Source: Flavobacterium proteolyticum (GTDB taxonomy: Bacteria; Bacteroidota; Bacteroidia; Flavobacteriales; Flavobacteriaceae). Taken from it: DNA of 64,000 bases. The position numbers and the translations under genes were made by a program. The DNA lies in the NCBI RefSeq assembly GCF_015223105.1, contig NZ_JADFTZ010000001.1:992001-1056000 (forward strand), given 5' to 3'. Under the pieces are notes generated by a model. The model saw nothing but the letters and a program-made list of their open reading frames with translations. It made no database searches and was not told the origin of the DNA. Below are positions 25,844-33,171 of this stretch, one piece after another (positions within the stretch are counted from its first letter, which is position 1; each line of letters starts with the position of its first letter).

Positions 25844-27946
25844 CTATTTTAATTCTTTAACACCCATATTGTAAAGTGTAAAGACTTGCATATCCACATT
25901 TTCTTGAATCGTAGCCGCAACCGATTTTCCAGCTCCGTGACCCGCATTTACATCAATGCGAATTAAAACTGGATTATCACCCGCTTGTTTGGCTTGTAAT
26001 TCTGCAGCAAATTTGAAACTGTGTGCTGGAACAACACGGTCATCATGGTCTCCAGTAGTCACCATAGTTGCTGGATATTTCGTACCTGCTTTTACGTTAT
26101 GAACTGGTGAATACCCTTTAATGTATTCAAACATTTCTTTGCTTTGTTCCGATGTTCCATAATCGTAAGCCCATCCTGCACCAGCTGTAAATGTATGATA
26201 ACGTAACATATCTAAAACGCCAACTGCTGGTAACGCTACTTTTACTAAATCAGGTCGTTGTGTCATTACCGCACCAACTAATAAACCTCCGTTTGAACCT
26301 CCTTTTATCGCTAAATAATCTGAAGAAGTATATTTTTCTTTGATTAGATATTCAGCTGCCGCAATGAAATCATCAAAAACGTTTTGCTTTTTCAATTGTG
26401 TTCCGGCATCGTGCCATTTTTTACCGTATTCTCCACCGCCGCGTAAATTCGCAACAGCGTAAACACCTCCATTTTCTAACCAAACGGCATTCGCGATGCT
26501 AAAAGAAGGGGTTAAACTAACATTAAATCCTCCATAACCATATAAAATAGTTGGATTTTTTCCGTTTAATTTTGTCCCTTTTTTATACGTAATAATCATT
26601 GGAATTTTTGTGCCATCTTTTGAAGTGTAAAACACTTGTTTTGATTCGTAATCTGCCGAATTAAAATCCACTTTTGGTTTTTGATATACAGCTGATTTTC
26701 CTGATTCTGGATCAAATGAGTAAATAGTTCCTGGCGTTATATAATTCGTAAACGAAAAATATAAAGTAGTTTCTTTTTCTTTTCCACCAAAACCTCCAGC
26801 AGTTCCCACGCCTGGTAATTGAATATCACGAACTAATTTTCCGTTATAATCGTATTGTTTAATGAACGAAACAGCATCTTTCATATAACTTGCGAAAATA
26901 TAACCACCACCTGTGTTTGGCGACAACACATTCTCAGTTTCTGGAATACAATCTTTCCAGTTTTCTTTAGCAGGATCTGATAAATCAAAAGTCACCACGC
27001 GTTTGTTTGGCGCTTTGTAATTGGTTACCAAATAAATTTTAGAACCTTTGTTGTCTAAAACATCATTATCATTTTCGTAATTGTCAATTAACGTTACGAT
27101 TTTGCTATTTGGTTTTGATAAATCTAAATAATATAACTCGTTTCCAGAAGTTGAATTCGCAGCAGAAATGAATAAATATTTTTCATCTTCCGAAACATAA
27201 CCACCTACATATCTTCTTTTAACATCGCCACCGAAAATTAATTTATCTGTTTTTTGCGAAGTATTTAATTTGTGATAATACAATTTGTGTTGGTCTGTTT
27301 TTGCAGATAATTCACTTCCTACAGGTTTATCATAACTTGAATAATAAAAACCTTCGTTTTTGTACCAAGAAACACCACTGAATTTCACATCTACAATCGT
27401 ATCGCCAATGATTTTCTTAGTTTTAGCTTCCATTACAATTACTTTTCTCCAATCACTACCGCCTTCGGAAATAGAGTAAGCTACTAAACTTCCGTCTTTG
27501 CTGAAATTTAATCCACCTAGAGATGTAGTTCCATCTTTTGAAAAAGTATTTGGATCTAAGAAGATTTCTTCTTTACCTGATTTGTCTTTTCGATACAAAA
27601 CCGATTGATTTTGAAGACCGTTGTTTTTGTAATAATACGTATAATCACCTTCTTTGAATGGAGCGGAAATTTTCTCGTAATTCCATAATTTTTCCATTCT
27701 TGATTTTAGTTGATTTCTGTATGGAATTTGTTCTAAATAACCATACGTCACCACGTTTTGAGCTTTTACCCAAGCTTCCGTTTCTGCGCTTCGGTCGTCT
27801 TCTAACCATCGGAAAGGGTCGTTGATTTTTTCGCCAAAATACGTGTCAACATGGTCGATTTTTTTGGTTTCAGGATAATTGATTTTTGTTTGTGCGTTCA
27901 TAACAAGTGTACAAACAATAGCCGATAATGTTATTGTTTTTTTCAT
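25844..27946 (-). CDS. Prolyl oligopeptidase (S9A)
   Basis: A serine peptidase cutting after Pro in short peptides, exported (signal peptide ends LVMNAQ). N-terminal DHVDTYFGEKINDPFRWLEDD is the family entry signature. A seven-bladed propeller follows, then the alpha/beta-hydrolase domain with GYGGFNVSLTP, ANLRGGGEYGKKWHDAG, the nucleophile in GGSNGGLL (Ser ~551, close to the usual 554) and GDHDDRVVP plus NAGHGAGK (Asp and His). Start at ATG 27946: the -7 box at 27967-27974 lies inside the longer frame starting at 27979, which rules that start out. About 700 residues, normal for the family. Confidence 0.95.
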   Translation of the reverse strand: MKKTITLSAIVCTLVMNAQTKINYPETKKIDHVDTYFGEKINDPFRWLEDDRSAETEAWVKAQNVVTYGYLEQIPYRNQLKSRMEKLWNYEKISAPFKEGDYTYYYKNNGLQNQSVLYRKDKSGKEEIFLDPNTFSKDGTTSLGGLNFSKDGSLVAYSISEGGSDWRKVIVMEAKTKKIIGDTIVDVKFSGVSWYKNEGFYYSSYDKPVGSELSAKTDQHKLYYHKLNTSQKTDKLIFGGDVKRRYVGGYVSEDEKYLFISAANSTSGNELYYLDLSKPNSKIVTLIDNYENDNDVLDNKGSKIYLVTNYKAPNKRVVTFDLSDPAKENWKDCIPETENVLSPNTGGGYIFASYMKDAVSFIKQYDYNGKLVRDIQLPGVGTAGGFGGKEKETTLYFSFTNYITPGTIYSFDPESGKSAVYQKPKVDFNSADYESKQVFYTSKDGTKIPMIITYKKGTKLNGKNPTILYGYGGFNVSLTPSFSIANAVWLENGGVYAVANLRGGGEYGKKWHDAGTQLKKQNVFDDFIAAAEYLIKEKYTSSDYLAIKGGSNGGLLVGAVMTQRPDLVKVALPAVGVLDMLRYHTFTAGAGWAYDYGTSEQSKEMFEYIKGYSPVHNVKAGTKYPATMVTTGDHDDRVVPAHSFKFAAELQAKQAGDNPVLIRIDVNAGHGAGKSVAATIQENVDMQVFTLYNMGVKELK

Positions 27947-27966
27947 ATAGTATTTGTTGATTAAAA

Positions 27967-27974
27967 CAAAGATA
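27967..27974 (-). promoter_or_regulatory. -7 box of the prolyl oligopeptidase gene
   Basis: TATCTTTG on the minus strand, 20 bp before ATG 27946. It decides the start choice. Confidence 0.6.
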
Positions 27975-28002
27975 TTCATTTGAATTTTAAAGATTTGTTA
28001 AA

Positions 28003-28035
28003 AAACAAAAACGACTGAAATTTCAGCCGTTTTGT
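28003..28035 (-). terminator. Terminator of the TonB-receptor operon
   Basis: aaaacggctgaaa pairs with tttcagtcgtttt in minus-strand RNA (one G-U pair), followed by a U-rich run. It lies 22 bp after the downstream lipoprotein. Confidence 0.75.
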
Positions 28036-28055
28036 AACAAATTTTATTTCATTTT

Positions 28056-28610
28056 TTAGTTTACTGCAACTGAAAAAGAAACTGCTGCATCGGTGCTTCC
28101 ACCAGCGTTTGTTATATCACCGCCAGCTACTCCAGCTCCCGATTTGTTTAAATCATGTCTTAAAGTAACTGTTAAAGTTCCTGTTGATCCAGAAGTCCCA
28201 GCAACCAACGTGAAGTTTAAACCAATTGGTCTTCCATTAGCGTCAGTATCAGTGTAAGTTATTGTACCAATTGATGGAGCTAACTGATAAAAAACTTGGT
28301 GTTCTGTTCCTTCTTCTTCCACTTCAACAGTTATATCTTCAGTTGGATCTTCTAGTTCATTTAAAAATTCTGTAGAACCTACATAGGTTACACCAGTTAC
28401 TAAATTTCCAGAAACTGTTACTACAGGAGCGTTTGGTCCATCACCATCTAAATCTCTTGAGGTTAGAGTTATAATTTGTCCACCACCCGTTAAAGTAGTT
28501 CTTACGGTTGTGATTACTTCTTCCTCGTTTACAGGAGCATCATCATTTGAACAAGATGTTGAAAATAATACTGGAATAACTAATAGCGCAATAAGTTTTA
28601 AATTTTTCAT
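28056..28610 (-). CDS. Lipoprotein partner of the TonB receptor
   Basis: 184 residues; lipobox FSTSC (Cys ~20), then an Asp/Glu-rich stretch (SNDDAPVNEEE). The rest is a beta-sandwich-like domain with TTLTGGGQIITLTSRDLDGDG, EHQVFYQL and VTLRHDLNKSG. Homologues are, as I recall, labelled as type 1 periplasmic binding fold proteins in Flavobacteriaceae, but no function is established. It starts 14 bp after the TonB receptor, so it is probably its cotranscribed partner. Acidic and His residues would suit cation binding (inference). Confidence 0.8.
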   Translation of the reverse strand: MKNLKLIALLVIPVLFSTSCSNDDAPVNEEEVITTVRTTLTGGGQIITLTSRDLDGDGPNAPVVTVSGNLVTGVTYVGSTEFLNELEDPTEDITVEVEEEGTEHQVFYQLAPSIGTITYTDTDANGRPIGLNFTLVAGTSGSTGTLTVTLRHDLNKSGAGVAGGDITNAGGSTDAAVSFSVAVN

Positions 28611-28624
28611 AATTGTAAATTGTT

Positions 28625-31006
28625 TTAATAATTAAATTTTAATTGAATTTGAACATTTCTACCCATTTCGTCTACAAAAAAACGTTGACGATTTAGATAA
28701 TCTCGATACGTTGTGTTCATTATATTTTGAATACTAAAAGAGGTGGTTAGGCTATTTCTTTTATTGATTTTAAACGTCATTTCACTGTAAAAATGTAATA
28801 AATGATAACCTTTTGGAGGTGAACTAATATCAACCAAAACCGGAGTTAATTCGTTATTCACAACAATGTTGGTTTCAAAATTGTAATTCGGGAATTGATT
28901 TTGTCTGAAAACCAGTTCACTCTTTAATTCGGAAACGAAATTGAACCAAGATTCCTTTTTGTATTGAATTTTATTATTAATGACAAATGGAGGCATATCA
29001 ATCAAATACTCGTCAGTACTTAGATTTTGTCCGTTTACATAAGCCATTCCTAATTCGTGTGAAAAATGGTTGGAAAATTCCCATTTGGTATTAACATCAA
29101 AACCCGTTAACAAAGCTTCCGTTTGTTTGAATTCCCAAACTGGAAAAGCCCCGCGAATAGTGGTTTCAAAACCAGTAGGTTGCAAATAAATGAAGTTTGA
29201 GATTCGGTTAATAAACGGATTAATTTGGATACGAAACGATTTCCAATCTTTATTAAAAGTCGTATTGAATTTATACGCTTGCTCTTTTTCCAAACGTAAA
29301 TCACCTAATTCAATTTGACCTGTTGAATGATGCAATCCATCGCTAAATAATTCGGACGGATTTGGATTTCGAGAAGCCAAACTCACATTCACTAACCATT
29401 CCATTTCATGATGAAATTGCTTTCTAAATCCGATGTTTGCCGTAATATTATGATAATCAAAAGTCGGTTTTGTTAACCATTGATTGCCTTCTTCGCCCAC
29501 AATAAAATGTGAAAATTCGGCATCATAGCCACGTTCTGTCCATCTTGATTTCAAGTAATATTTTGTTGCTTCAATAGTCGAAAAATCATAACGAATTCCC
29601 GATTCTAACAAAGTCGCATTGTCGAATTTATAAACGGCAATTCCGTATAAGCCAGCATCTAATTTTTCATAACTCGGAATTAATGGACGAACACCTGTTT
29701 TTGGATTCGCAAAATTGTTTTGGTAACCCAAATTCAGTCCTGACTTCAATCTCCAATTTCCAACATTCGTTTTATAATCCGCTAAAAAAGTATGTGTTGC
29801 CAATTGTAAATCCAATGCGGCTTTGTCATTGTTGGCGCTACTTCTTCTAACATCAAACTCTAAACGATTATTGAATTGAAACGCATATTGAAAATCAATC
29901 GAAGTGTTTTGGCTAAGCCATCTTTGGTAATTCACTTTTGCTAAATGATGTTGCACTTCTTGTTTTGGCGCATCAATCGAGTAGGTGAAAGGTTCAATTA
30001 CGCTTGGTTGTTGGTTGTTGATGGAATTGTATAAATCGTTTACATTTCCAATGTGAGATGCTTTGATGATTCCAATTTGTGCATTGTAAAAACTGTACAT
30101 CGCATTGAAGTTGTATTTCTCTTGCGCATAACGAATGCCGCCCGAAAAATTTTGTTCGCGATTTCCAGAATTGGACAATACATAATCAGGTGTTTCTCTA
30201 TCGCCTAAATATTTAAAAGTTCCCAAAGCATTCCAACTCCAACCATAACGATTTCCTTTTTGAAGACTTGAACTCAAGCTCCCGCCCATTCCGTTAGAGG
30301 CTAAGTTGAGAATTGATTTTCCAACTAAAGTATCTTTTTTAATTACTTCAGGTTCGATGATAACGATTCCGCCAATAGCATCACCGCCATATTGCAAAGC
30401 CGAAGCACCTTTAATCACGGTGATTTTTCCAGCTGCATTAATATCGAAATTCGGTGCGTGTTCAGTTCCCCATTGCTGGTCTTCTAATCGAACATTATTG
30501 TTGATAATCGGCACACGATTACTATGTAAACCATTAATTACTGGTTTTACAATAGTACTTCCGGTTTTTAAAATGGAAACTCCAGAAACTTCTTTCAAAG
30601 CTTCACCCAAAGTTTGATTGCTAAACTTTTCAATGGTTGCGCTTTTCAAAACTTGTTCGTTACTGCTTTCGCTTTTTGAGTTCGAAAGTTGTTGAATGGT
30701 GATATCGTCTAATTTGGTGACATCTAACTTCAGTTGACGATTGATAGTCAAATCGCTTGAAATTTCGATGGTTTCCTCAATAGCATGATAGCCTATAAAC
30801 GAAATATAGAGTTTCTGTTTCCCTTTTGGAATGCCTGATAAAACATAACTTCCGTTTACATCGGTTGAGGTAGTTTTATTAGCAATGTGTACGTGAGCAT
30901 CTCTAAGTGGTAAGCCATTTTCATCCGAAATAACGCCAGTAATCGTAACTTGAGCGTATCCGAAAAAGCCAACCAAAAAGAAAAATAATATCGATAAGTA
31001 TCGCAT
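28625..31006 (-). CDS. TonB-dependent receptor, probably for a metal or metallophore
   Basis: This is an outer-membrane import channel. Signal peptide (ends FFGYAQ); carboxypeptidase-like domain (~19-100, ITGVISDENGLPLRDAHVHI); plug (~115-230, GEALKEVSGVSILKTGSTI, VRLEDQQWGTEHAPNFDI, VIKGASALQYGGDAIGGIV); barrel ending VQIQLKFNY. Length 793. It is not SusC-like, being shorter and without a SusD partner. The small His/Cys-rich protein just upstream and the acidic lipoprotein downstream suggest a transition metal such as zinc or copper. Plug His residues agree but prove nothing. Confidence 0.88.
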   Translation of the reverse strand: MRYLSILFFFLVGFFGYAQVTITGVISDENGLPLRDAHVHIANKTTSTDVNGSYVLSGIPKGKQKLYISFIGYHAIEETIEISSDLTINRQLKLDVTKLDDITIQQLSNSKSESSNEQVLKSATIEKFSNQTLGEALKEVSGVSILKTGSTIVKPVINGLHSNRVPIINNNVRLEDQQWGTEHAPNFDINAAGKITVIKGASALQYGGDAIGGIVIIEPEVIKKDTLVGKSILNLASNGMGGSLSSSLQKGNRYGWSWNALGTFKYLGDRETPDYVLSNSGNREQNFSGGIRYAQEKYNFNAMYSFYNAQIGIIKASHIGNVNDLYNSINNQQPSVIEPFTYSIDAPKQEVQHHLAKVNYQRWLSQNTSIDFQYAFQFNNRLEFDVRRSSANNDKAALDLQLATHTFLADYKTNVGNWRLKSGLNLGYQNNFANPKTGVRPLIPSYEKLDAGLYGIAVYKFDNATLLESGIRYDFSTIEATKYYLKSRWTERGYDAEFSHFIVGEEGNQWLTKPTFDYHNITANIGFRKQFHHEMEWLVNVSLASRNPNPSELFSDGLHHSTGQIELGDLRLEKEQAYKFNTTFNKDWKSFRIQINPFINRISNFIYLQPTGFETTIRGAFPVWEFKQTEALLTGFDVNTKWEFSNHFSHELGMAYVNGQNLSTDEYLIDMPPFVINNKIQYKKESWFNFVSELKSELVFRQNQFPNYNFETNIVVNNELTPVLVDISSPPKGYHLLHFYSEMTFKINKRNSLTTSFSIQNIMNTTYRDYLNRQRFFVDEMGRNVQIQLKFNY

Positions 31007-31034
31007 TTCTTTTAGTTTAAATGTAACAACAACG

Positions 31035-31057
31035 TATCATTATTTTTGGTAATGATA
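31035..31057. repeat. Inverted repeat upstream of the TonB receptor
   Basis: tatcatta and taatgata are separated by 7 bp in the 65-bp gap between the His/Cys-rich gene and the receptor. There is no U-run, so it could be an operator or an RNA hairpin setting receptor expression. Confidence 0.4.
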
Positions 31058-31071
31058 TCGAAATATATTTT

Positions 31072-31416
31072 TTAAACTAATGCAGGCGGACCGCGAAGAT
31101 AGAACGAATTTCCATCAAACGTAATGCAAGATTCATTACTATTGAATTGATACGGAATTTCGTAAAACGAAGGAATAAAGTCAAAATGGAAAACTTCTGG
31201 TGAAAGGAAAGCCGCAAATTTGAAATCACAAACAGGACAATCTTCACTTTCGGTAAACGTTTTTTCAGAAGTTTTAAAAGTCAAATGATGTGAATCATCA
31301 CAACATTCTGTTTTTAAATGGTGATCGTGTGAAAAAGTATGAATAGATTGATAGCTCACAGCAAATAACACTGCAAGCATCAAAAATATGTTGATATGTA
31401 AAAATTTCTTTTTCAC
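31072..31416 (-). CDS. Small exported His/Cys-rich protein (DUF2946-like)
   Basis: 114 residues with one N-terminal hydrophobic segment (~7-25). Possible metal ligands follow: HTFSHDHH, ECCDDSHH and CPVCDF. The C-terminal RGPPALV recalls DUF2946 proteins found next to copper-related or TonB-receptor genes. A periplasmic metal-binding or sensing role is likely, but the metal is unknown. The start is GTG 31416, only five bases after a -7 box, so the mRNA may be leaderless. First gene of the three-gene receptor cluster. Confidence 0.75.
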   Translation of the reverse strand: MKKKFLHINIFLMLAVLFAVSYQSIHTFSHDHHLKTECCDDSHHLTFKTSEKTFTESEDCPVCDFKFAAFLSPEVFHFDFIPSFYEIPYQFNSNESCITFDGNSFYLRGPPALV

Positions 31417-31421
31417 TATTA

Positions 31422-31429
31422 CAAATATA
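31422..31429 (-). promoter_or_regulatory. -7 box of the metal-receptor operon
   Basis: TATATTTG on the minus strand, five bases before the GTG start. A T-rich TTTTG lies about 19 bp further upstream, within the long inverted repeat. Confidence 0.55.
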
Positions 31430-31456
31430 CTGCTTTTAGAACAAAGCCAAAAAACA

Positions 31457-31512
31457 AACCACGAATTAACGAATTTTTAAGTTTTGATGACTTGTTTCGC
31501 TAGTTCGTGGTT
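31457..31512 (-). repeat. Long imperfect inverted repeat, possible asd terminator
   Basis: aaccacgaattaacgaa and ttcgctagttcgtggtt form 17-bp arms with 15 matching positions. In minus-strand RNA the hairpin is followed by a U-rich run, so it can end asd transcripts. Similar cacgaat words occur elsewhere in the window, which suggests a dispersed intergenic repeat. Confidence 0.6.
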
Positions 31513-31577
31513 ATTTGTTTTTGCAACGGATTAAAGGATTCAAAAAAGGATTAAATCTGTGTAATCTGTGGCTAAAA

Positions 31578-32567
31578 TTATACTAGATTATTTTCAACCA
31601 AATATTCTGCAATTTGAATCGTATTTGTTGCCGCTCCTTTTCTTAAGTTGTCAGCAACAATCCACATATTAATAGTGTTCGGTTGACTTTCATCTCTTCG
31701 GATTCTACCAACGAAAACATCATCTTTTCCTTGAGCGTAAATTGGCATTGGATAAGTAAACGTCTCTAAATTATCTTGAACTGTTACACCAGGCGTGTTG
31801 TGTAAAATTTCACGTACTTCATTCACATCAAAATCATTTTCAAACTGAACGTTAACTGCTTCACTGTGTCCGCCAACAACCGGAATACGAATTGCAGTTG
31901 CTGTAACCGCAATGGTTTTGTCGTTTAGTATTTTTTGTGTTTCACGAACTAATTTCATTTCTTCTTTCGTGTAACCATTATCTTCAAAACTATCACATTG
32001 TGGAATGGCATTTCTGTGAATTGGATATTTGTATGCCATTTCACCTTCAATTCCTGCATATTCGTTTTCTAACTGACGAACTGCTTTAACTCCAGTTCCT
32101 GTAATTGATTGGTATGTAGAAACTACAATACGTTTGATATCATATTTAGCATGTAAAGGCGCTAAAGCCATTACCATTTGAATCGTTGAACAGTTTGGAT
32201 TTGCAATAATTTTATCTTCCTTAGTTAAAACGTTTGCATTGATTTCTGGAACTACTAATTTCTTAGTGGCATCCATTCTCCAAGCAGAAGAATTATCGAT
32301 AACTGTTGTGCCTACTTCGGCAAATTTTGGAGCCCACTCTAAAGAAGTTTCTCCACCTGCCGAAAACAAAGCAATTTCAGGTTTCATATCTACAGCGGTT
32401 TGTAAACCTACTACTTTATAGGTGTTACCTTTCCATTCGATTTCTTTTCCAACTGATTTTTCAGAAGCAACTGGAATTAAATCTGTTACAGGAAAATTAC
32501 GTTCTGCTAATACTTGAAGCATTATTTCGCCTACCATTCCGGTAGCGCCAACTACGGCTACTTTCAT
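31578..32567 (-). CDS. asd: Aspartate-semialdehyde dehydrogenase
   Basis: It reduces aspartyl phosphate to aspartate semialdehyde in the Lys/DAP, Thr and Met pathways. N-terminal Rossmann motif VAVVGATGMVGEIM; catalytic region IIANPNCSTIQM (Cys ~130); QSITGTGVKAV; substrate and NADP segments RIPVVGGHSEAVNV (catalytic His) and GRIRRDESQPN. 329 residues, the common bacterial length. A single gene with its own promoter (-33 TTTG and -7 TATTTTTG). Confidence 0.97.
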   Translation of the reverse strand: MKVAVVGATGMVGEIMLQVLAERNFPVTDLIPVASEKSVGKEIEWKGNTYKVVGLQTAVDMKPEIALFSAGGETSLEWAPKFAEVGTTVIDNSSAWRMDATKKLVVPEINANVLTKEDKIIANPNCSTIQMVMALAPLHAKYDIKRIVVSTYQSITGTGVKAVRQLENEYAGIEGEMAYKYPIHRNAIPQCDSFEDNGYTKEEMKLVRETQKILNDKTIAVTATAIRIPVVGGHSEAVNVQFENDFDVNEVREILHNTPGVTVQDNLETFTYPMPIYAQGKDDVFVGRIRRDESQPNTINMWIVADNLRKGAATNTIQIAEYLVENNLV

Positions 32568-32591
32568 TTTGATGTGTGTTATTTAATGATG

Positions 32592-32624
32592 CAAAAATAT
32601 AGAATATTCAAACGACTTAGCAAA
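32592..32624 (-). promoter_or_regulatory. asd promoter
   Basis: On the minus strand TTTG (32621-32624), a 21-bp spacer and TATTTTTG (32592-32599) give a complete Bacteroidota promoter 25 bp upstream of the asd ATG. Confidence 0.65.
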
Positions 32625-32670
32625 TATTGATGAAATTATAACAAAAGTTTTGAGTTGTAACAAGTTTCTA

Positions 32671-32695
32671 AAAAAATACCCCGACGAATCGGGGT
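32671..32695 (-). terminator. Terminator after mscL
   Basis: accccga-cgaa-tcggggt stem-loop followed on the minus strand by six U, 31 bp after the mscL stop. Confidence 0.9.
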
Positions 32696-32726
32696 TTAAT
32701 TAGAATATATAATGTAGCGGAATCGA

Positions 32727-33104
32727 CTATTTTTTTAATAAATCTCTGATTTCAGCTAACAATTGCTCTTGTGTTGGTCCTGCTGGAGCCGCTGGAACTG
32801 GTTCTTCTTTTTTCTTCATACTGTTAATTGCTTTAACCATCAAGAAAATAACAAAAGCAATTACTAAAAAGCTAATAACAGCTGCTAAAAATTTACCATA
32901 TAAAATTCCACCATCGGTTTTTAAACCTGCTAAATCTTCAACTTGAGCTGCTTTTAATGCTGGATTCAATAATGCTGGTGTTATTACATCAGATACTAAT
33001 GAGCTAACGATAGCTCCAAAAGCACCACCAATAATTACCCCAACTGCTAAATCCATTGCGTTACCTTTTGCAATAAAATCTTTAAATTCTGAAATCATTC
33101 CCAT
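32727..33104 (-). CDS. mscL: Large-conductance mechanosensitive channel
   Basis: An inner-membrane pentamer that opens under osmotic downshock. FIAKGNAMDLAVGVIIGGAFGAIVSSLVSD is the conserved first helix and pore region. The periplasmic loop is followed by a second helix (~80-100, FLAAVISFLVIAFVIFLMV) and a cytoplasmic helix with QEQLLAEIRDLLKK. Length 125 is typical. Single gene. Confidence 0.97.
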   Translation of the reverse strand: MGMISEFKDFIAKGNAMDLAVGVIIGGAFGAIVSSLVSDVITPALLNPALKAAQVEDLAGLKTDGGILYGKFLAAVISFLVIAFVIFLMVKAINSMKKKEEPVPAAPAGPTQEQLLAEIRDLLKK

Positions 33105-33171
33105 AGTTTTTAATTTTAAGAGTTAGTTTTTTGTTTTAGTATAACGAATATACAAAATTTAAAACAAAATG

